Of a stretch of 64,000 bases of DNA, positions 15,001 through 27,921 are shown in pieces. The stretch covers positions 58,131,592-58,195,591 of the forward strand of contig JAVIAB010000101.1 of assembly GCA_032433765.1 (NCBI GenBank), read 5' to 3'. The notes beneath the pieces are model-generated. The model made no database searches and had not been told where the DNA came from. It saw nothing but the letters and a program-made list of their open reading frames with translations. Position 1 is the stretch's first letter. The number at the start of each line of letters is the position of its first letter. The stretch is from Megaustenia siamemsis. Taxonomy: Eukaryota > Mollusca > Gastropoda > Stylommatophora > Ariophantidae. A program made the position numbers and the translations under genes.

Positions 15001-18000
15001 AACACAAGTTACTTTCTGGTCTCAGATGTGGACAGAGACTTCAGTAACACAAGTAACTTTCTGGTCTCAGATGTGGACAGAGACTTCAGTAACACAAGTA
15101 ACTTTCTGGTCTCAGATGTGGACAGAGACTTCAGTAACACAAGTAACTTTCTGGTCTCAGATGTGGACAGAGATTTCAGTAACACAAGTAACTTTCTGGT
15201 CTCAGATGTGGACAGAGACTTCAGTAACACAAGTAACTTTCTGGTCTCAGATATGGACAGAGACTTGAGTAACACAAGGAACTTTCTGGTCTCAGATATG
15301 GACAGAGACTTCAGTAACACAAGTAACTTTCTGGTCTCAGATATGGACAGAGACTTCAGTAACACAAGTAACTTTCTGGTCTCAGATATGGACAGAGACT
15401 TCAGTAACACAAGTAACTTTCTGGTCTCAGATATGGACAGAGATTTCAGTAACACAAGTAACTTTCTGGTCTCAGATGTGGACAGAGACTTCAGTAACAC
15501 AAGTAACTTTCTGGTCTCAGATGTGGACAGAGACTTCAGTAACACAAGCAACTTTCTGGTCTCAGATATGGACAGAGACTTCAGTAACACAAGTAACTTT
15601 CTGGTCTCAGATGTGGACAGAGACTTCAGTAACACAAGTAACTTTCTGGTCTCAGATATAGACAGAGACTTCAGTAACACAAGTTACTTTCTGGTCTCAG
15701 ATGTGGAAGAGACTTCAGTAACACAAGTAACTTTCTGGTCTCAGATGTGGACAGAGACTTCAGTAACACAAGTAACTTTCTGGTCTCAGATATGGACAGA
15801 GACTTCAGTAACACAAGTAACTTTCTGGTCTCAGATATGGACAGAGACTTGAGTAACACAAGTAACTTTCTGGTCTCAGATGTGGACAGAGATTTCAGTA
15901 ACACAAGTAACTTTCTGGTCTCAGATATGGACAGAGACTTGAGTAACACAAGTAACTTTCTGGTCTCAGATGTGGACAGAGACTTCAGTAACACAAGTAA
16001 CTTTCTGGTCTCAGATATGGACAGAGACTTGAGTAACACAAGTAACTTTCTGGTCTCAGATATGGACAGAGACTTGAGTAACACAAGTAACTTTCTGGTC
16101 TCAGATATGGACAGAGACTTGAGTAACACAAGTAACTTTCTGGTCTCAGATGTGGACAGAGACTTGAGTAACACAAGTAACTTTCTGGTCTCAGATGTGG
16201 ACAGAGACTTCAGTAACACAAGTAACTTTCTGGTCTCAGATATGGACAGAGACTTCAGTAACACAAGTAACTTTCTGGTCTCAGCTATGGACAGAGACTT
16301 CAGTAACACAAGTAACTTTCTGGTCTCAGATATGGACAGAGACTTCAGTAACACAAGTAACTTTCTGGTCTCAGATATGGACAGAGACTTGAGTAACACA
16401 AGTAACTTTCTGGTCTCAGATATGGACAGAGACTTCAGTAACACAAGTAACTTTCTGGTCTCAGATGTGGACAGAGACTTCAGTAACACAAGTAACTTTC
16501 TGGTCTCAGATATAGACAGAGACTTCAGTAACACAAGTTACTTTCTGGTCTCAGATGTGGACAGAGACTTCAGTAACACAAGTAACTTTCTGGTCTCAGA
16601 TGTGGACAGAGACTTCAGTAACACAAGTAACTTTCTGGTCTCAGATATGGACAGAGACTTGAGTAACAAAAGTAACTTTCTGGTCTCAGATATGGACAGA
16701 GACTTCAGTAACACAAGTAACTTTCTGGTCTCAGATGTGGACAGAGATTTCAGTAACACAAGTAACTTTCTGGTCTCAGATGTGGACAGAGACTTCAGTA
16801 ACACAAGTTACTTTCTGGTCTCAGATGTGGACAGAGACTTCAGTAACACAAGTAACTTTCTGGTCTCAGATATGGACAGAGACTTCAGTAACACAACTAA
16901 CTTTCTGGTCTCAGATATGGACAGAGACTTGAGTAACACAAGTAACTTTCTGGTCTCAGATATGGACAGAGACTTGAGTAACACAAGTAACTTTCTGGTC
17001 TCAGATATGGACAGAGACTTCAGTAACACAAGTAACTTTCTGGTCTCAGATATGGACAGAGACTTCAGTAACACAAGTTACTTTCTGGTCTCAGATATGG
17101 ACAGAGACTTCAGTAACACAAGTAACTTTCTGGTCTCAGATGTGGACAGAGACTTCAGTAACACAAGTAACTTTCTGGTCTCAGATGTGGACAGAGACTT
17201 GAGTAACACAAGTAACTTTCTGGTCTCAGATATGGACAGAGATTTCAGTAACACAAGTAACTTTCTGGTCTCAGATATGGACAGAGACTTGAGTAACACA
17301 AGTAACTTTCTGGTCTCAGATGTGGACAGAGACTTGAGTAACACAAGTTACTTTCTGGTCTCAGATATGGACAGAGACTTGAGTAACACAAGTAACTTTC
17401 TGGTCTCAGATATGGACAGAGACTTGAGTAACACAAGTATCTTTCTGGTCTCAGATATGGACAGAGACTTGAGTAACACAAGTAACTTTCTGGTCTCAGA
17501 TATGGACAGAGACTTGAGTAACACAAGTAACTTTCTGGTCTCAGATATGGACAGAGACTTGAGTAACACAAGTAACTTTCTGGTCTCAGATATGGACAGA
17601 GACTTGAGTAACACAAGTAACTTTCTGGTCTCAGATGTGGACAGAGACTTCAGTAACACAAGTTACTTTCTGGTCTCAGATATGGACAGAGACTTCAGTA
17701 ACACAAGTAACTTTCTGGTCTCAGCTATGGACAGAGACTTCAGTAACACAAGTAACTTTCTGGTCTCAGATATGGACAGAGACTTCAGTAACACAAGTAA
17801 CTTTCTGGTCTCAGCTGTGGACAGAGACTTCAGTAACACAAGTTACTTTCTGGTCTCAGATATGGACAGAGATTTCAGTAACACAAGTAACTTTCTGGTC
17901 TCAGATATGGACAGAGACTTCAGTAACACAAGTAACTTTCTGGTCTCAGATATGGACAGAGATTTCAGTAACACAAGTAACTTTCTGGTCTCAGATATGG

Positions 18001-21000
18001 ACAGAGACTTCAGTAACACAAGTAACTTTCTGGTCTCAGCTGTGGACAGAGATTTCAGTAACACAAGTAACTTTCTGGTCTCAGCTGTGGACAGAGACTT
18101 CAGTAACACAAGTAACTTTCTGGTCTCAGATGTGGACAGAGACTTCAGTAACACAAGTAACTTTCTGGTCTCAGATGTGGACAGAGATTTCAGTAACACA
18201 AGTAACTTTCTGGTCTCAGATGTGGACAGAGACTTCAGTAACACAAGTTACTTTCTGGTCTCAGATATGGACAGAGATTTCAGTAACACAAGTAACTTTC
18301 TGGTCTCAGATATGGACAGAGACTTCAGTAACACAAGTAACTTTCTGGTCTCAGATATGGACAGAGATTTCATTAACACAAGTAACTTTCTGGTCTCAGA
18401 TATGGACAGAGACTTCAGTAACACAAGTAACTTTCTGGTCTCAGCTATGGACATAGATTTCAGTAACACAAGTAACTTTCTGGTCTCAGCTGTGGACAGA
18501 GACTTCAGTAACACAAGTAACTTTCTGGTCTCAGATGTGGACAGAGACTTCAGTAACACAAGTAACTTTCTGGTCTCAGATGTGGACAGAGACTTCAGTA
18601 ACACAAGTAACTTTCTGGTCTCAGATGTGGACAGAGACTTCAGTAACACAAGTTACTTTCTGGTCTCAGATATGGACAGAGACTTCAGTAACACAAGTAA
18701 CTTTCTGGTCTCAGATATGGACAGAGATTTCAGTAACACAAGTAACTTTCTGGTCTCAGATATGGACAGAGACTTCAGTAACACAAGTTACTTTCTGGTC
18801 TCAGATATGGACAGAGACTTCAGTAACACAAGTAACTTTCTGGTCTCAGATATGGACAGAGACTTCAGTAACACAAGTTACTTTCTGGTCTCAGATATGG
18901 ACAGAGACTTCAGTAACACAAGTAACTTTCTGGTCTCAGATATAGACAGACTTCAGTAACACAAGTTACTTTCTGGTCTCAGATATGGACAGAGATTTCA
19001 GTAACACAAGTAACTTTCTGGTCTCAGATGTGGACAGAGACTTGAGTAACACAAGTAACTTTCTGGTCTCAGATATGGACAGAGACTTCAGTAACACAAG
19101 TAACTTTCTGGTCTCAGATATGGACAGAGACTTCAGTAACACAAGTAACTTTCTGGTCTCAGATGTGGACAGAGACTTCAGTAACACAAGTAACTTTCTG
19201 GTCTCAGATATAGACAGAGACTTCAGTAACACAAGTTACTTTCTGGTCTCAGATGTGGACAGAGACTTCAGTAACACAAGTAACTTTCTGGTCTCAGATG
19301 TGGACAGAGGCTTCAGTAACACAAGTAACTTTCTGGTCTCAGATATGGACAGAGACTTCAGTAACACAAGTAACTTTCTGGTCTCAGATATGGACAGAGA
19401 CTTCAGTAACACAAGTAACTTTCTAGTCTCAGATGTGGACAGAGATTTCAGTAACACAAGTAACTTTCTGGTCTCAGATGTGGACAGAGACTTCAGTAAC
19501 ACAAGTAACTTTCTGGTCTCAGATGTGGACAGAGACTTCAGTAACACAAGTAACTTTCTGGTCTCAGATATGGACAGAGACTTCAGTAACACAAGTAACT
19601 TTCTGGTCTCAGATATGGACAGAGACTTCAGTAACACAAGTAACTTTCTGGTCTCAGATATGGACAGAGACTTCAGTAACGCAAGTTACTTTCTGGTCTC
19701 AGATATGGACAGAGACTTGAGTAACACAAGTAACTTTCTGGTCTCAGATATGGACAGAGACTTGAGTAACACAAGTAACTTTCTGGTCTCAGATATGGAC
19801 AGAGACCTGAGTAACACAAGTAACTTTCTGGTCTCAGATATGGACAGAGACTTGAGTAACACAAGTAACTTTCTGGTCTCAGATGTGGACAGAGACTTCA
19901 GTAACACAAGTTACTTTCTGGTCTCAGATATGGACAGAGACTTCAGTAACACAAGTAACTTTCTGGTCTCAGCTATGGACAGAGACTTCAGTAACACAAG
20001 TAACTTTCTGGTCTCAGATATGGACAGAGACTTCAGTAACACAAGTAACTTTCTGGTCTCAGATATGGACAGAGATTTCAGTAACACAAGTAACTTTCTG
20101 GTCTCAGATATGGACAGAGACTTCAGTAACACAAGTAACTTTCTGGTCTCAGCTATGGACAGAGATTTCAGTAACACAAGTAACTTTCTGGTCTCAGCTG
20201 TGGACAGAGACTTCAGTAACACAAGTAACTTTCTGGTCTCAGATGTGGACAGAGACTTCAGTAACACAAGTAACTTTCTGGTCTCAGATGTGGACAGAGA
20301 CTTCAGTAACACAAGTTACTTTCTGGTCTCAGATGTGGACAGAGACTTCAGTAACACAAGTTACTTTCTGGTCTCAGATATGGACAGAGACTTCAGTAAC
20401 ACAAGTAACTTTCTGGTCTCAGATATGGACAGAGACTTCAGTAACACAAGTTACTTTCTGGTCTCAGATATGGACAGAGACTTCAGTAACACAAGTAACT
20501 TTCTGGTCTCAGATATGGACAGAGACTTCAGTAACACAAGTTACTTTCTGGTCTCAGATATGGACAGAGACTTCAGTAACACAAGTAACTTTCTGGTCTC
20601 AGATATAGACAGAATTCAGTAACACAAGTTACTTTCTGGTCTCAGATGTGGACAGAGACTTCAGTAACACAAGTAACTTTCTGGTCTCAGATATGGACAG
20701 AGACTTCAGTAACACAAGTTACTTTCTGGTCTCAGATATGGACAGAGATTTCAGTAACACAAGTTACTTTCTGGTCTCAGATGTGGACAGAGACTTCAGT
20801 AACACAAGTAACTTTCTGGTCTCAGATGTGGACAGAGACTTCAGTAACACAAGTAACTTTCTGGTCTCAGATGTGGACAGAGACTTCAGTAACACAAGTA
20901 ACTTTCTGGTCTCAGATGTGGACAGAGATTTCAGTAACACAAGTAACTTTCTGGTCTCAGATGTGGACAGAGACTTCAGTAACACAAGTAACTTTCTGGT

Positions 21001-24000
21001 CTCAGATGTGGACAGAGACTTGAGTAACACAAGTAACTTTCTGGTCTCAGATGTGGACAGAGACTTCAGTAACACAAGTAACTTTCTGGTCTCAGATATG
21101 GACAGATACTTGAGTAACACAAGTAACTTTCTGGTCTCAGATGTGGACAGAGACTTCAGTAACACAAGTAACTTTCTGGTCTCAGATATGGACAGAGACT
21201 TCAGTAACACAAGTTACTTTCTGGTCTCAGATATGGACAGAGACTTCAGTAACACAAGTAACTTTCTGGTCTCAGATATGGACAGAGACTTCAGTAACAC
21301 AAGTAACTTTCTGGTCTCAGATATGGACAGAGACTTCAGTAACACAAGTTACTTTCTGGTCTCAGATATGGACAGAGACTTCAGTAACACAAGTAACTTT
21401 CTGGTCTCAGATATGGACAGAGACTTCAGTAACACAAGTAACTTTCTGGTCTCAGATGTGGACAGAGACTTCAGTAACACAAGTTACTTTCTGGTCTCAG
21501 ATATGGACAGAGACTTCAGTAACACAAGTAACTTTCTGGTCTCAGATGTGGACAGAGACTTCAGTAACACAAGTTACTTTCTGGTCTCAGATATGGACAG
21601 AGACTTGAGTAACACAAGTAACTATCTGGTCTCAGATGTGGACAGAGACTTCAGTAACACAAGTAACTTTCTGGTCTCAGATATGGACAGAGACTTGAGT
21701 AACACAAGTAACTTTCTGGTCTCAGATATGGACAGAGACTTGAGTAACACAAGTAACTTTCTGGTCTCAGATATGGACATAGACTTGAGTAACACAAGTA
21801 ACTTTCTGGTCTCAGATGTGGACAGAGACTTCAGTAACACAAGTTACTTTCTGGTCTCAGATATGGACAGAGACTTGAGTAACACAAGTAACTTTCTGGT
21901 CTCAGATATGGACAGAGACTTCAGTAACACAAGTAACTTTCTGGTCTCAGATATGGACAGAGACTTGAGTAACACAAGTAACTTTCTGGTCTCAGATGTG
22001 GACAGAGACTTCAGTAACACAAGTAACTTTCTGGTCTCAGATATGGACAGAGACTTCAGTAACACAAGTAACTTTCTGGTCTCAGATATGGACAGAGACT
22101 TGAGTAACACAAGTAACTTTCTGGTCTCAGATGTGGACAGAGATTTCAGTAACACAAGTAACTTTCTGGTCTCAGATATGGACAGAGACTTGAGTAACAC
22201 AAGTAACTTTCTGGTCTCAGATGTGGACAGAGACTTCAGTAACACAAGTAACTTTCTGGTCTCAGATATGGACAGAGACTTGAGTAACACAAGTAACTTT
22301 CTGGTCTCAGATATGGACAGAGACTTGAGTAACACAAGTAACTTTCTGGTCTCAGATATGGACAGAGACTTGAGTAACACAAGTAACTTTCTGGTCTCAG
22401 ATATGGACAGAGACTTGAGTAACACAAGTAACTTTCTGGTCTCAGATATGGACAGAGACTTGAGTAACACAAGTAACTTTCTGGTCTCAGATATGGACAG
22501 AGACTTGAGTAACACAAGTAACTTTCTGGTCTCAGATGTGGACAGAGACTTCAGTAACACAAGTAACTTTCTGGTCTCAGATATGGACAGAGACTTCAGT
22601 AACACAAGTAACTTTCTGGTCTCAGCTATGGACAGAGACTTCAGTAACACAAGTAACTTTCTGGTCTCAGATATGGACAGAGACTTGAGTAACACAAGTA
22701 ACTTTCTGGTCTCAGATGTGGACAGAGACTTGAGTAACACAAGTAACTTTCTGGTCTCAGATGTGGACAGAGACTTGAGTAACACAAGTAACTTTCTGGT
22801 CTCAGATGTGGACAGAGACTTGAGTAACACAAGTAACTTTCTGGTCTCAGATATGGACAGAGACTTGAGTAACACAAGTAACTTTCTGGTCTCAGATATA
22901 GACAGAGACTTCAGTAACACAAGTAACTTTCTGGTCTCAGATGTGGACAGAGACTTGAGTAACACAAGTAACTTTCTGGTCTCAGATATGGACAGAGACT
23001 TCAGTAACACAAGTAACTTTCTGGTCTCAGATATGGACAGAGACTTGAGTAACACAAGTAACTTTCTGGTCTCAGATATGGACAGAGACTTCAGTAACAC
23101 AAGTTACTTTCTGGTCTCAGATGTGGACAGAGACTTCAGTAACACAAGTAACTTTCTGGTCTCAGATATGGACAGAGACTTCAGTAACACAAGTTACTTT
23201 CTGGTCTCAGATATGGACAGAGACTTCAGTAACGCAATTTACTTTCTGGTCTCAGATGTGGACAGAGACTTCAGTAACACAAGTTACTTTCTGGTCTCAG
23301 ATGTGGACAGAGATTTCAGTAACACAAGTAACTTTCTGGTCTCAGATATGGACAGAGACTTCAGTAACGCAATTTACTTTCTGGTCTCAGATATGGACAG
23401 AGACTTGAGTAACACAAGTTACTTTCTGGTCTCAGATATGGACAGAGACTTCAGTAACACAAGTAACTTTCTGGTCTCAGATGTGGACAGAGACTTGAGT
23501 AACACAAGTAACTTTCTGGTCTCAGATATGGACAGAGACTTCAGTAACACAAGTAACTTTCTGGTCTCAGATATGGACAGAGACTTGAGTAACACAAGTA
23601 ACTTTCTGGTCTCAGATATGGACAGAGACTTCAGTAACACAAGTTACTTTCTGGTCTCAGATGTGGACAGAGACTTCAGTAACACAAGTAACTTTCTGGT
23701 CTCAGATATGGACAGAGACTTCAGTAACACAAGTTACTTTCTGGTCTCAGATATGGACAGAGACTTCAGTAACGCAATTTACTTTCTGGTCTCAGATGTG
23801 GACAGAGACTTCAGTAACACAAGTTACTTTCTGGTCTCAGATGTGGACAGAGATTTCAGTAACACAAGTAACTTTCTGGTCTCAGATATGGACAGAGACT
23901 TCAGTAACGCAATTTACTTTCTGGTCTCAGATATGGACAGAGACTTCAGTAACACAAGTTACTTTCTGGTCTCAGATATGGACAGAGACTTCAGTAACGC

Positions 24001-25140
24001 AATTTACTTTCTGGTCTCAGATGTGGACAGAGACTTGAGTAACACAAGTAACTTTCTGGTCTCAGATATGGACAGAGACTTGAGTAACACAAGTAACTTT
24101 CTGGTCTCAGATGTGGACAGAGACTTGAGTAACACAAGTAACTTTCTGGTCTCAGATGTGGACAGAGACTTGAGTAACACAAGTAACTTTCTGGTCTCAG
24201 ATATGGACAGAGACTTGAGTAACACAAGTAACTTTCTGGTCTCAGATATAGACAGAGACTTCAGTAACACAAGTAACTTTCTGGTCTCAGATGTGGACAG
24301 AGACTTGAGTAACACAAGTAACTTTCTGGTCTCAGATATGGACAGAGACTTCAGTAACACAAGTAACTTTCTGGTCTCAGATATGGACAGAGACTTGAGT
24401 AACACAAGTAACTTTCTGGTCTCAGATATGGACAGAGACTTCAGTAACACAAGTTACTTTCTGGTCTCAGATGTGGACAGAGACTTCAGTAACACAAGTA
24501 ACTTTCTGGTCTCAGATATGGACAGAGACTTCAGTAACACAAGTTACTTTCTGGTCTCAGATATGGACAGAGACTTCAGTAACGCAATTTACTTTCTGGT
24601 CTCAGATGTGGACAGAGACTTCAGTAACACAAGTTACTTTCTGGTCTCAGATGTGGACAGAGATTTCAGTAACACAAGTAACTTTCTGGTCTCAGATATG
24701 GACAGAGACTTCAGTAACGCAATTTACTTTCTGGTCTCAGATATGGACAGAGACTTCAGTAACACAAGTTACTTTCTGGTCTCAGATATGGACAGAGACT
24801 TCAGTAACGCAATTTACTTTCTGGTCTCAGATGTGGACAGAGACTTGAGTAACACAAGTAACTTTCTGGTCTCAGATATGGACAGAGACTTCAGTAACAC
24901 AAGTAACTTTCTGGTCTCAGATATGGACAGAGACTTCAGTAACACAAGTAACTTTCTGGTCTCAGATATGGACAGAGACTTGAGTAACACAAGTAACTTT
25001 CTGGTCTCAGATATGGACAGAGACTTGAGTAACACAAGTAACTTTCTGGTCTCAGATGTGGACAGAGACTTGAGTAACACAAGCAACTTTCTGGTCTCAG
25101 ATATGGACAGAGATTTCAGTAACACAAGTAACTTTCTGGT
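1..25140. repeat. 45-bp satellite array, about 559 units, with higher-order repeats
   Basis: The unit is 45 bp and starts ggtctcagatatggacag. It repeats head to tail from the first base of the window to 25140, so the left edge lies outside. Length is almost invariant: I see only eight units with a 2-bp deletion (near 1050, 2490, 5637, 7256, 12788, 14856, 18948, 20610) and two 1-bp deletions (near 9255 and 15707). Units differ at a few diagnostic positions: atg/gtg, gac/gat, ttc/ttg, aac/tac, gat/gct and gac/ggc. Long runs of the same variant order recur, which is higher-order structure. Because 45 is divisible by 3 and the unit lacks stops, several frames stay open for hundreds of codons on both strands. 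The frame reading VSDMDRDFSNTSNFL reaches 1501 codons. Most variants are nonsynonymous in that frame, so I read the array as non-coding. Each standard unit carries one ggtctc hexamer. Confidence 0.98.
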
Positions 25141-25141
25141 C

Positions 25142-25900
25142 AGACAGACCTAAAAACTTCTCACACATACCTGTCTCATCGATCAGACAGACCTATAAAC
25201 TTCTCACACATACCTGTCTCATCGATCAGACACCTATAAACTTCTAACACATACCTGTCTCATCGATCAGACAGACCTATAAACTTCTCACACATACCTG
25301 TCTCATCGATCAGACAGACCTATAAACTTCTCACACATACCTGTCTCATCGATCAGACAGACCTCTAAACTTCTCACACATACTTGTCTCATCGATCAGA
25401 CACCTATAAACTTCTCACACATACCTGTCTCATCGATCAGACAGACCTATAAACTTCTCACACATACCTGTCTCATCGATCAGACAGACCTATAAACTTC
25501 TCACACATACCTGTCTCATCGATCAGACAGACCTATAAACTTCTCACACATACTTGTCTCATCGATCAGACACCTATAAACTTCTCACACATACCTGTCT
25601 CATCGATCAGACAGACCTATAAACTTCTCACACATACCTGTCTCATCGATCAGACAGACCTATAAACTTCTCACACATACCTGTCTCATCGATCAGACAG
25701 ACCTATAAACTTCTCACACATACCTGTCTCATCAATCAGACAGACAGACCTATAAACTTCTCACACATACCTGTCTCATCGATCAGACAGACCTATAAAC
25801 TTCTCACACATACCTGTCTCATTGATCAGACAGACCTATAAACTTCTCACACATACCTGTCTCATCGATCAGACAGACCTATAAACTTCTCACTCATATC
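25142..25900. repeat. 43-bp satellite array, 18 units
   Basis: The unit begins agacagacctataaacttct and ends ctcatcgatc. Unit starts fall at 25142, 25185, 25228, 25269 and so on to 25871. Units with a 2-bp deletion (41 bp) begin at 25228, 25398 and 25568, which gives a four-unit, 170-bp higher-order period. One 47-bp unit begins at 25738. The array abuts the last 45-bp satellite unit directly and decays into unique sequence near 25900. Confidence 0.95.
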
Positions 25901-26185
25901 CACACACCTCACCTGTAAATTTACAAAGCCCAAAGTTCTCCACTGATGTTGCAAAACTGACACAAGTCAACAAAAACCTGATTCTGTTGGAAATACTTGT
26001 ATTGAACAAAACTAAAAGTCACACTACTTTGTGAACAGACCTGACACTTCTGTGTGATCAAATATTTCTGTTTATAAACAGACCTGACACTTTTGTGTGA
26101 TCAGATATTTCTGCTTATAAACAGATCTGACACAGCTTTGTGTGATCAAACAGTTTATAGAGATCTGATGGTTTTGTGGGATCAA
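25901..26185. repeat. Transition sequence with degenerate tandem repeats
   Basis: Bases 25901-26030 look unique. From about 26032 to 26185 there are roughly three diverged copies of a unit of about 42-45 bp, containing acagacctgacact followed by tgtgtgatca. No coding sequence is seen here. Confidence 0.6.
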
Positions 26186-26334
26186 AAGTTCTGATAATGA
26201 CAACATCCATTGCTTGTCTTGTAGCTGGGTCTCTAAAGTCTGTGGAATCAACAAAACATACCAGAGTTCATACGATTGCGAGAAATTGTTGCCAGAATTA
26301 GAAGTAGGGATAAGAACAGTAAATAATGTGTAAA

Positions 26335-26697
26335 GTGTTCCTTGTTGCAGTTTCCTCATATTCCAAGTCCGGCTTGTGGCAGGAGCTACTGAGTTAAGTG
26401 CTCTGTGCACACCGTGAGCTGTGTGTCTCATTCGTTTTGATCATGTTTCGATATTCCAATTGTTTACGATGAATGATGATATCGTATGACAGGGAACAGT
26501 TGGCTGTGTTCACTTTCTGGGCAGTTTCGCCTTATGTATTTTGGCGTGTGCTGAGACTGCTACGATGGGGACTACAGTTGCCTTTCTTTGTTTGGGAGAT
26601 GAGTTAGAAATTTGGATGATTCCACTGGCACGGGCGGTTGAGCAACTATGGATTTTAATTCGTTTGCAGTGATACCGAGGCCTTCCATAACCAATAA
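26335..26697 (-). repeat. Dispersed repeat R1, copy 1
   Basis: The sequence matches 49180-49522 in reverse complement and, over its second half, 49928-50155 in the same orientation. Shared stretches include gatatcgtatgacag, ttggcgtgtgctgagactgc and tctttgtttgggagatg. On the minus strand it reads a short conserved peptide containing HTAHGVHRALNSVAPATS, also present in the 49-kb copy. That suggests a former coding part of a transposon, but I do not recognise the family. Confidence 0.75.
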
Positions 26698-26803
26698 CAA
26701 ATAATGTGTAAGCAGATAATTAGATAAGTCATTTTTGCATATAGACTAATATCTAGGTGCAGAAATTGAGGTGGCATCTGATTATAGAGTTAGTAATGAC
26801 TGG

Positions 26804-27079
26804 ACAAGGAGCCTCGGTGGCTGAGTGGTTAGTGTGCTCGCTTCCTGATCAGAAGGGTCAGGGTTTAGTCCCCAAAAATTGATGGATTTTTTTTCAGACT
26901 GACAGGGCTCTGGGGTTCACCAAGCCTCTAAAAGTGGATACCAGGGCTTTTCTGGGAAGTAACGGTGGTCTGATGTGATACCGACTATGTCACCCCAAAA
27001 TATGCAATAGTCATAGAAAAATCTGATCACTAACACTGTATTCCCTCAATGCGCCTAGCCAGGCATGGGAGGTATCTTT
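26804..27079 (+). mobile_element. SINE family 1, diverged copy with TSD
   Basis: The tRNA-like head has a box A-like tggctgagtggttag and a box B-like gggtttagtcccc. The body shares the order of blocks seen in the other copies: ggttcacc, a gggtacc-like block, tctggga, ataccgac, accccaaaa and cactaacac. A 10-bp direct repeat, taatgactgg, flanks it at 26794-26803 and 27080-27089 and is read as the TSD. Confidence 0.8.
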
Positions 27080-27084
27080 TAATG

Positions 27085-27480
27085 ACTGGGCAGAGAAAGT
27101 GGTGGCATTTGGACATCATCATTGGGTGCCTTCTCCACATCGAAGGTTGGCTACCATGGAGCGCCATTCCACTCTGTCTCTTGCTTTGATGGTGCAGATT
27201 GTCATAGGCTGACTTGTCCATCTTTTGATGTTACTCGTCCATGTTAGTCTTGGTCTGCCTCTACCTCTTTCACCTTGTATTTTCCCCTCTAATATTACTT
27301 TTATTAGACTGTTGTGTCTTTTAACATGACCAAAAAATTTCATTTGTCTTGCTCTAATTGTGTTTAGTAGTTCTTTTTTCACCCTTAGTTCTAAAACTTC
27401 CTCGTTTGTTTTCTTTTCTTTCCATCCAATTCTACCTATTCTTCTGTAAATCCACATTTCAAAGGCCTCAATTTGGACAC
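27085..27480 (-). mobile_element. LINE fragment, 3' end of RT ORF
   Basis: On the minus strand a frame from about 27475 to 27119 reads the tail of a LINE ORF2, with IGRIGWKEKKTNEEVLE, FFGHVKRHNSLIK, RGRGRPRLTW and ARDRVEWRSMVANL. This is the usual post-RT C-terminal block (GHV.R, GRPR.TW, D..W) of RTE/CR1-like APE LINEs. A gatgatg-rich 3' end lies at 27110-27120. No RT catalytic core is present, so it is a dead 5'-truncated copy. Confidence 0.8.
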
Positions 27481-27723
27481 AGAGACAGTAATGACTAGCC
27501 AGAGAAATAGAGGTGTCCACTGGGCACAGAGACTGGTATCTAATGAAGAAAAGAAGGATGATGTGGATAGGTAGACAGGCAGAGAGCGTGACCTTTGAAG
27601 AAAGAGACAAAAGAATGGTCATTTTCTTGAGTTGGAGATCTCAATCATTGATGGCAATTTCAGCAAAGTGAAGCTTGTTCTTAAATTTCCAGGATTGTTT
27701 TGTTTTCTTCTTCAGCGTTCACG

Positions 27724-27921
27724 TGAGCTGGTTGCACAGTTGGTACTTGTATGTGTGTCCTGTTTCATGCTGGAGGGGCAAGAACAACATCACAACACAC
27801 GATGAGCTTGTCGCACAGTTGGTACTTGTATGTGTGTCCAGTTTCATGATGGAGGGGTCAGAACAACATCACGACACACGATGAGCTGGTTGCACAGTTG
27901 GTACTTGTATGTGTGTCCTGA
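27724..27921. repeat. 79-bp tandem repeat, 2.5 copies
   Basis: Copies begin at gagctggttgcacag (27725), gagcttgtcgcacag (27804) and gagctggttgcacag (27883), exactly 79 bp apart. Each contains ttggtacttgtatgtgtgtc. Confidence 0.9.

Noticed and set aside
11..25153. Long open frames in the 45-bp satellite as a giant repeat-protein gene
   Set aside because: Several frames on both strands are open because the unit is 15 codons without stops. Marker deletions break the frame, substitutions are mostly nonsynonymous, and there is no start or splice context.
1..25900. CRISPR-like array
   Set aside because: Units are contiguous with no unique spacers, and the window is clearly eukaryotic.
26804..27079. 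Genuine tRNA gene
   Set aside because: Box A and B-like motifs are present, but the cloverleaf does not close and a SINE body follows. The same holds for the other SINE copies.
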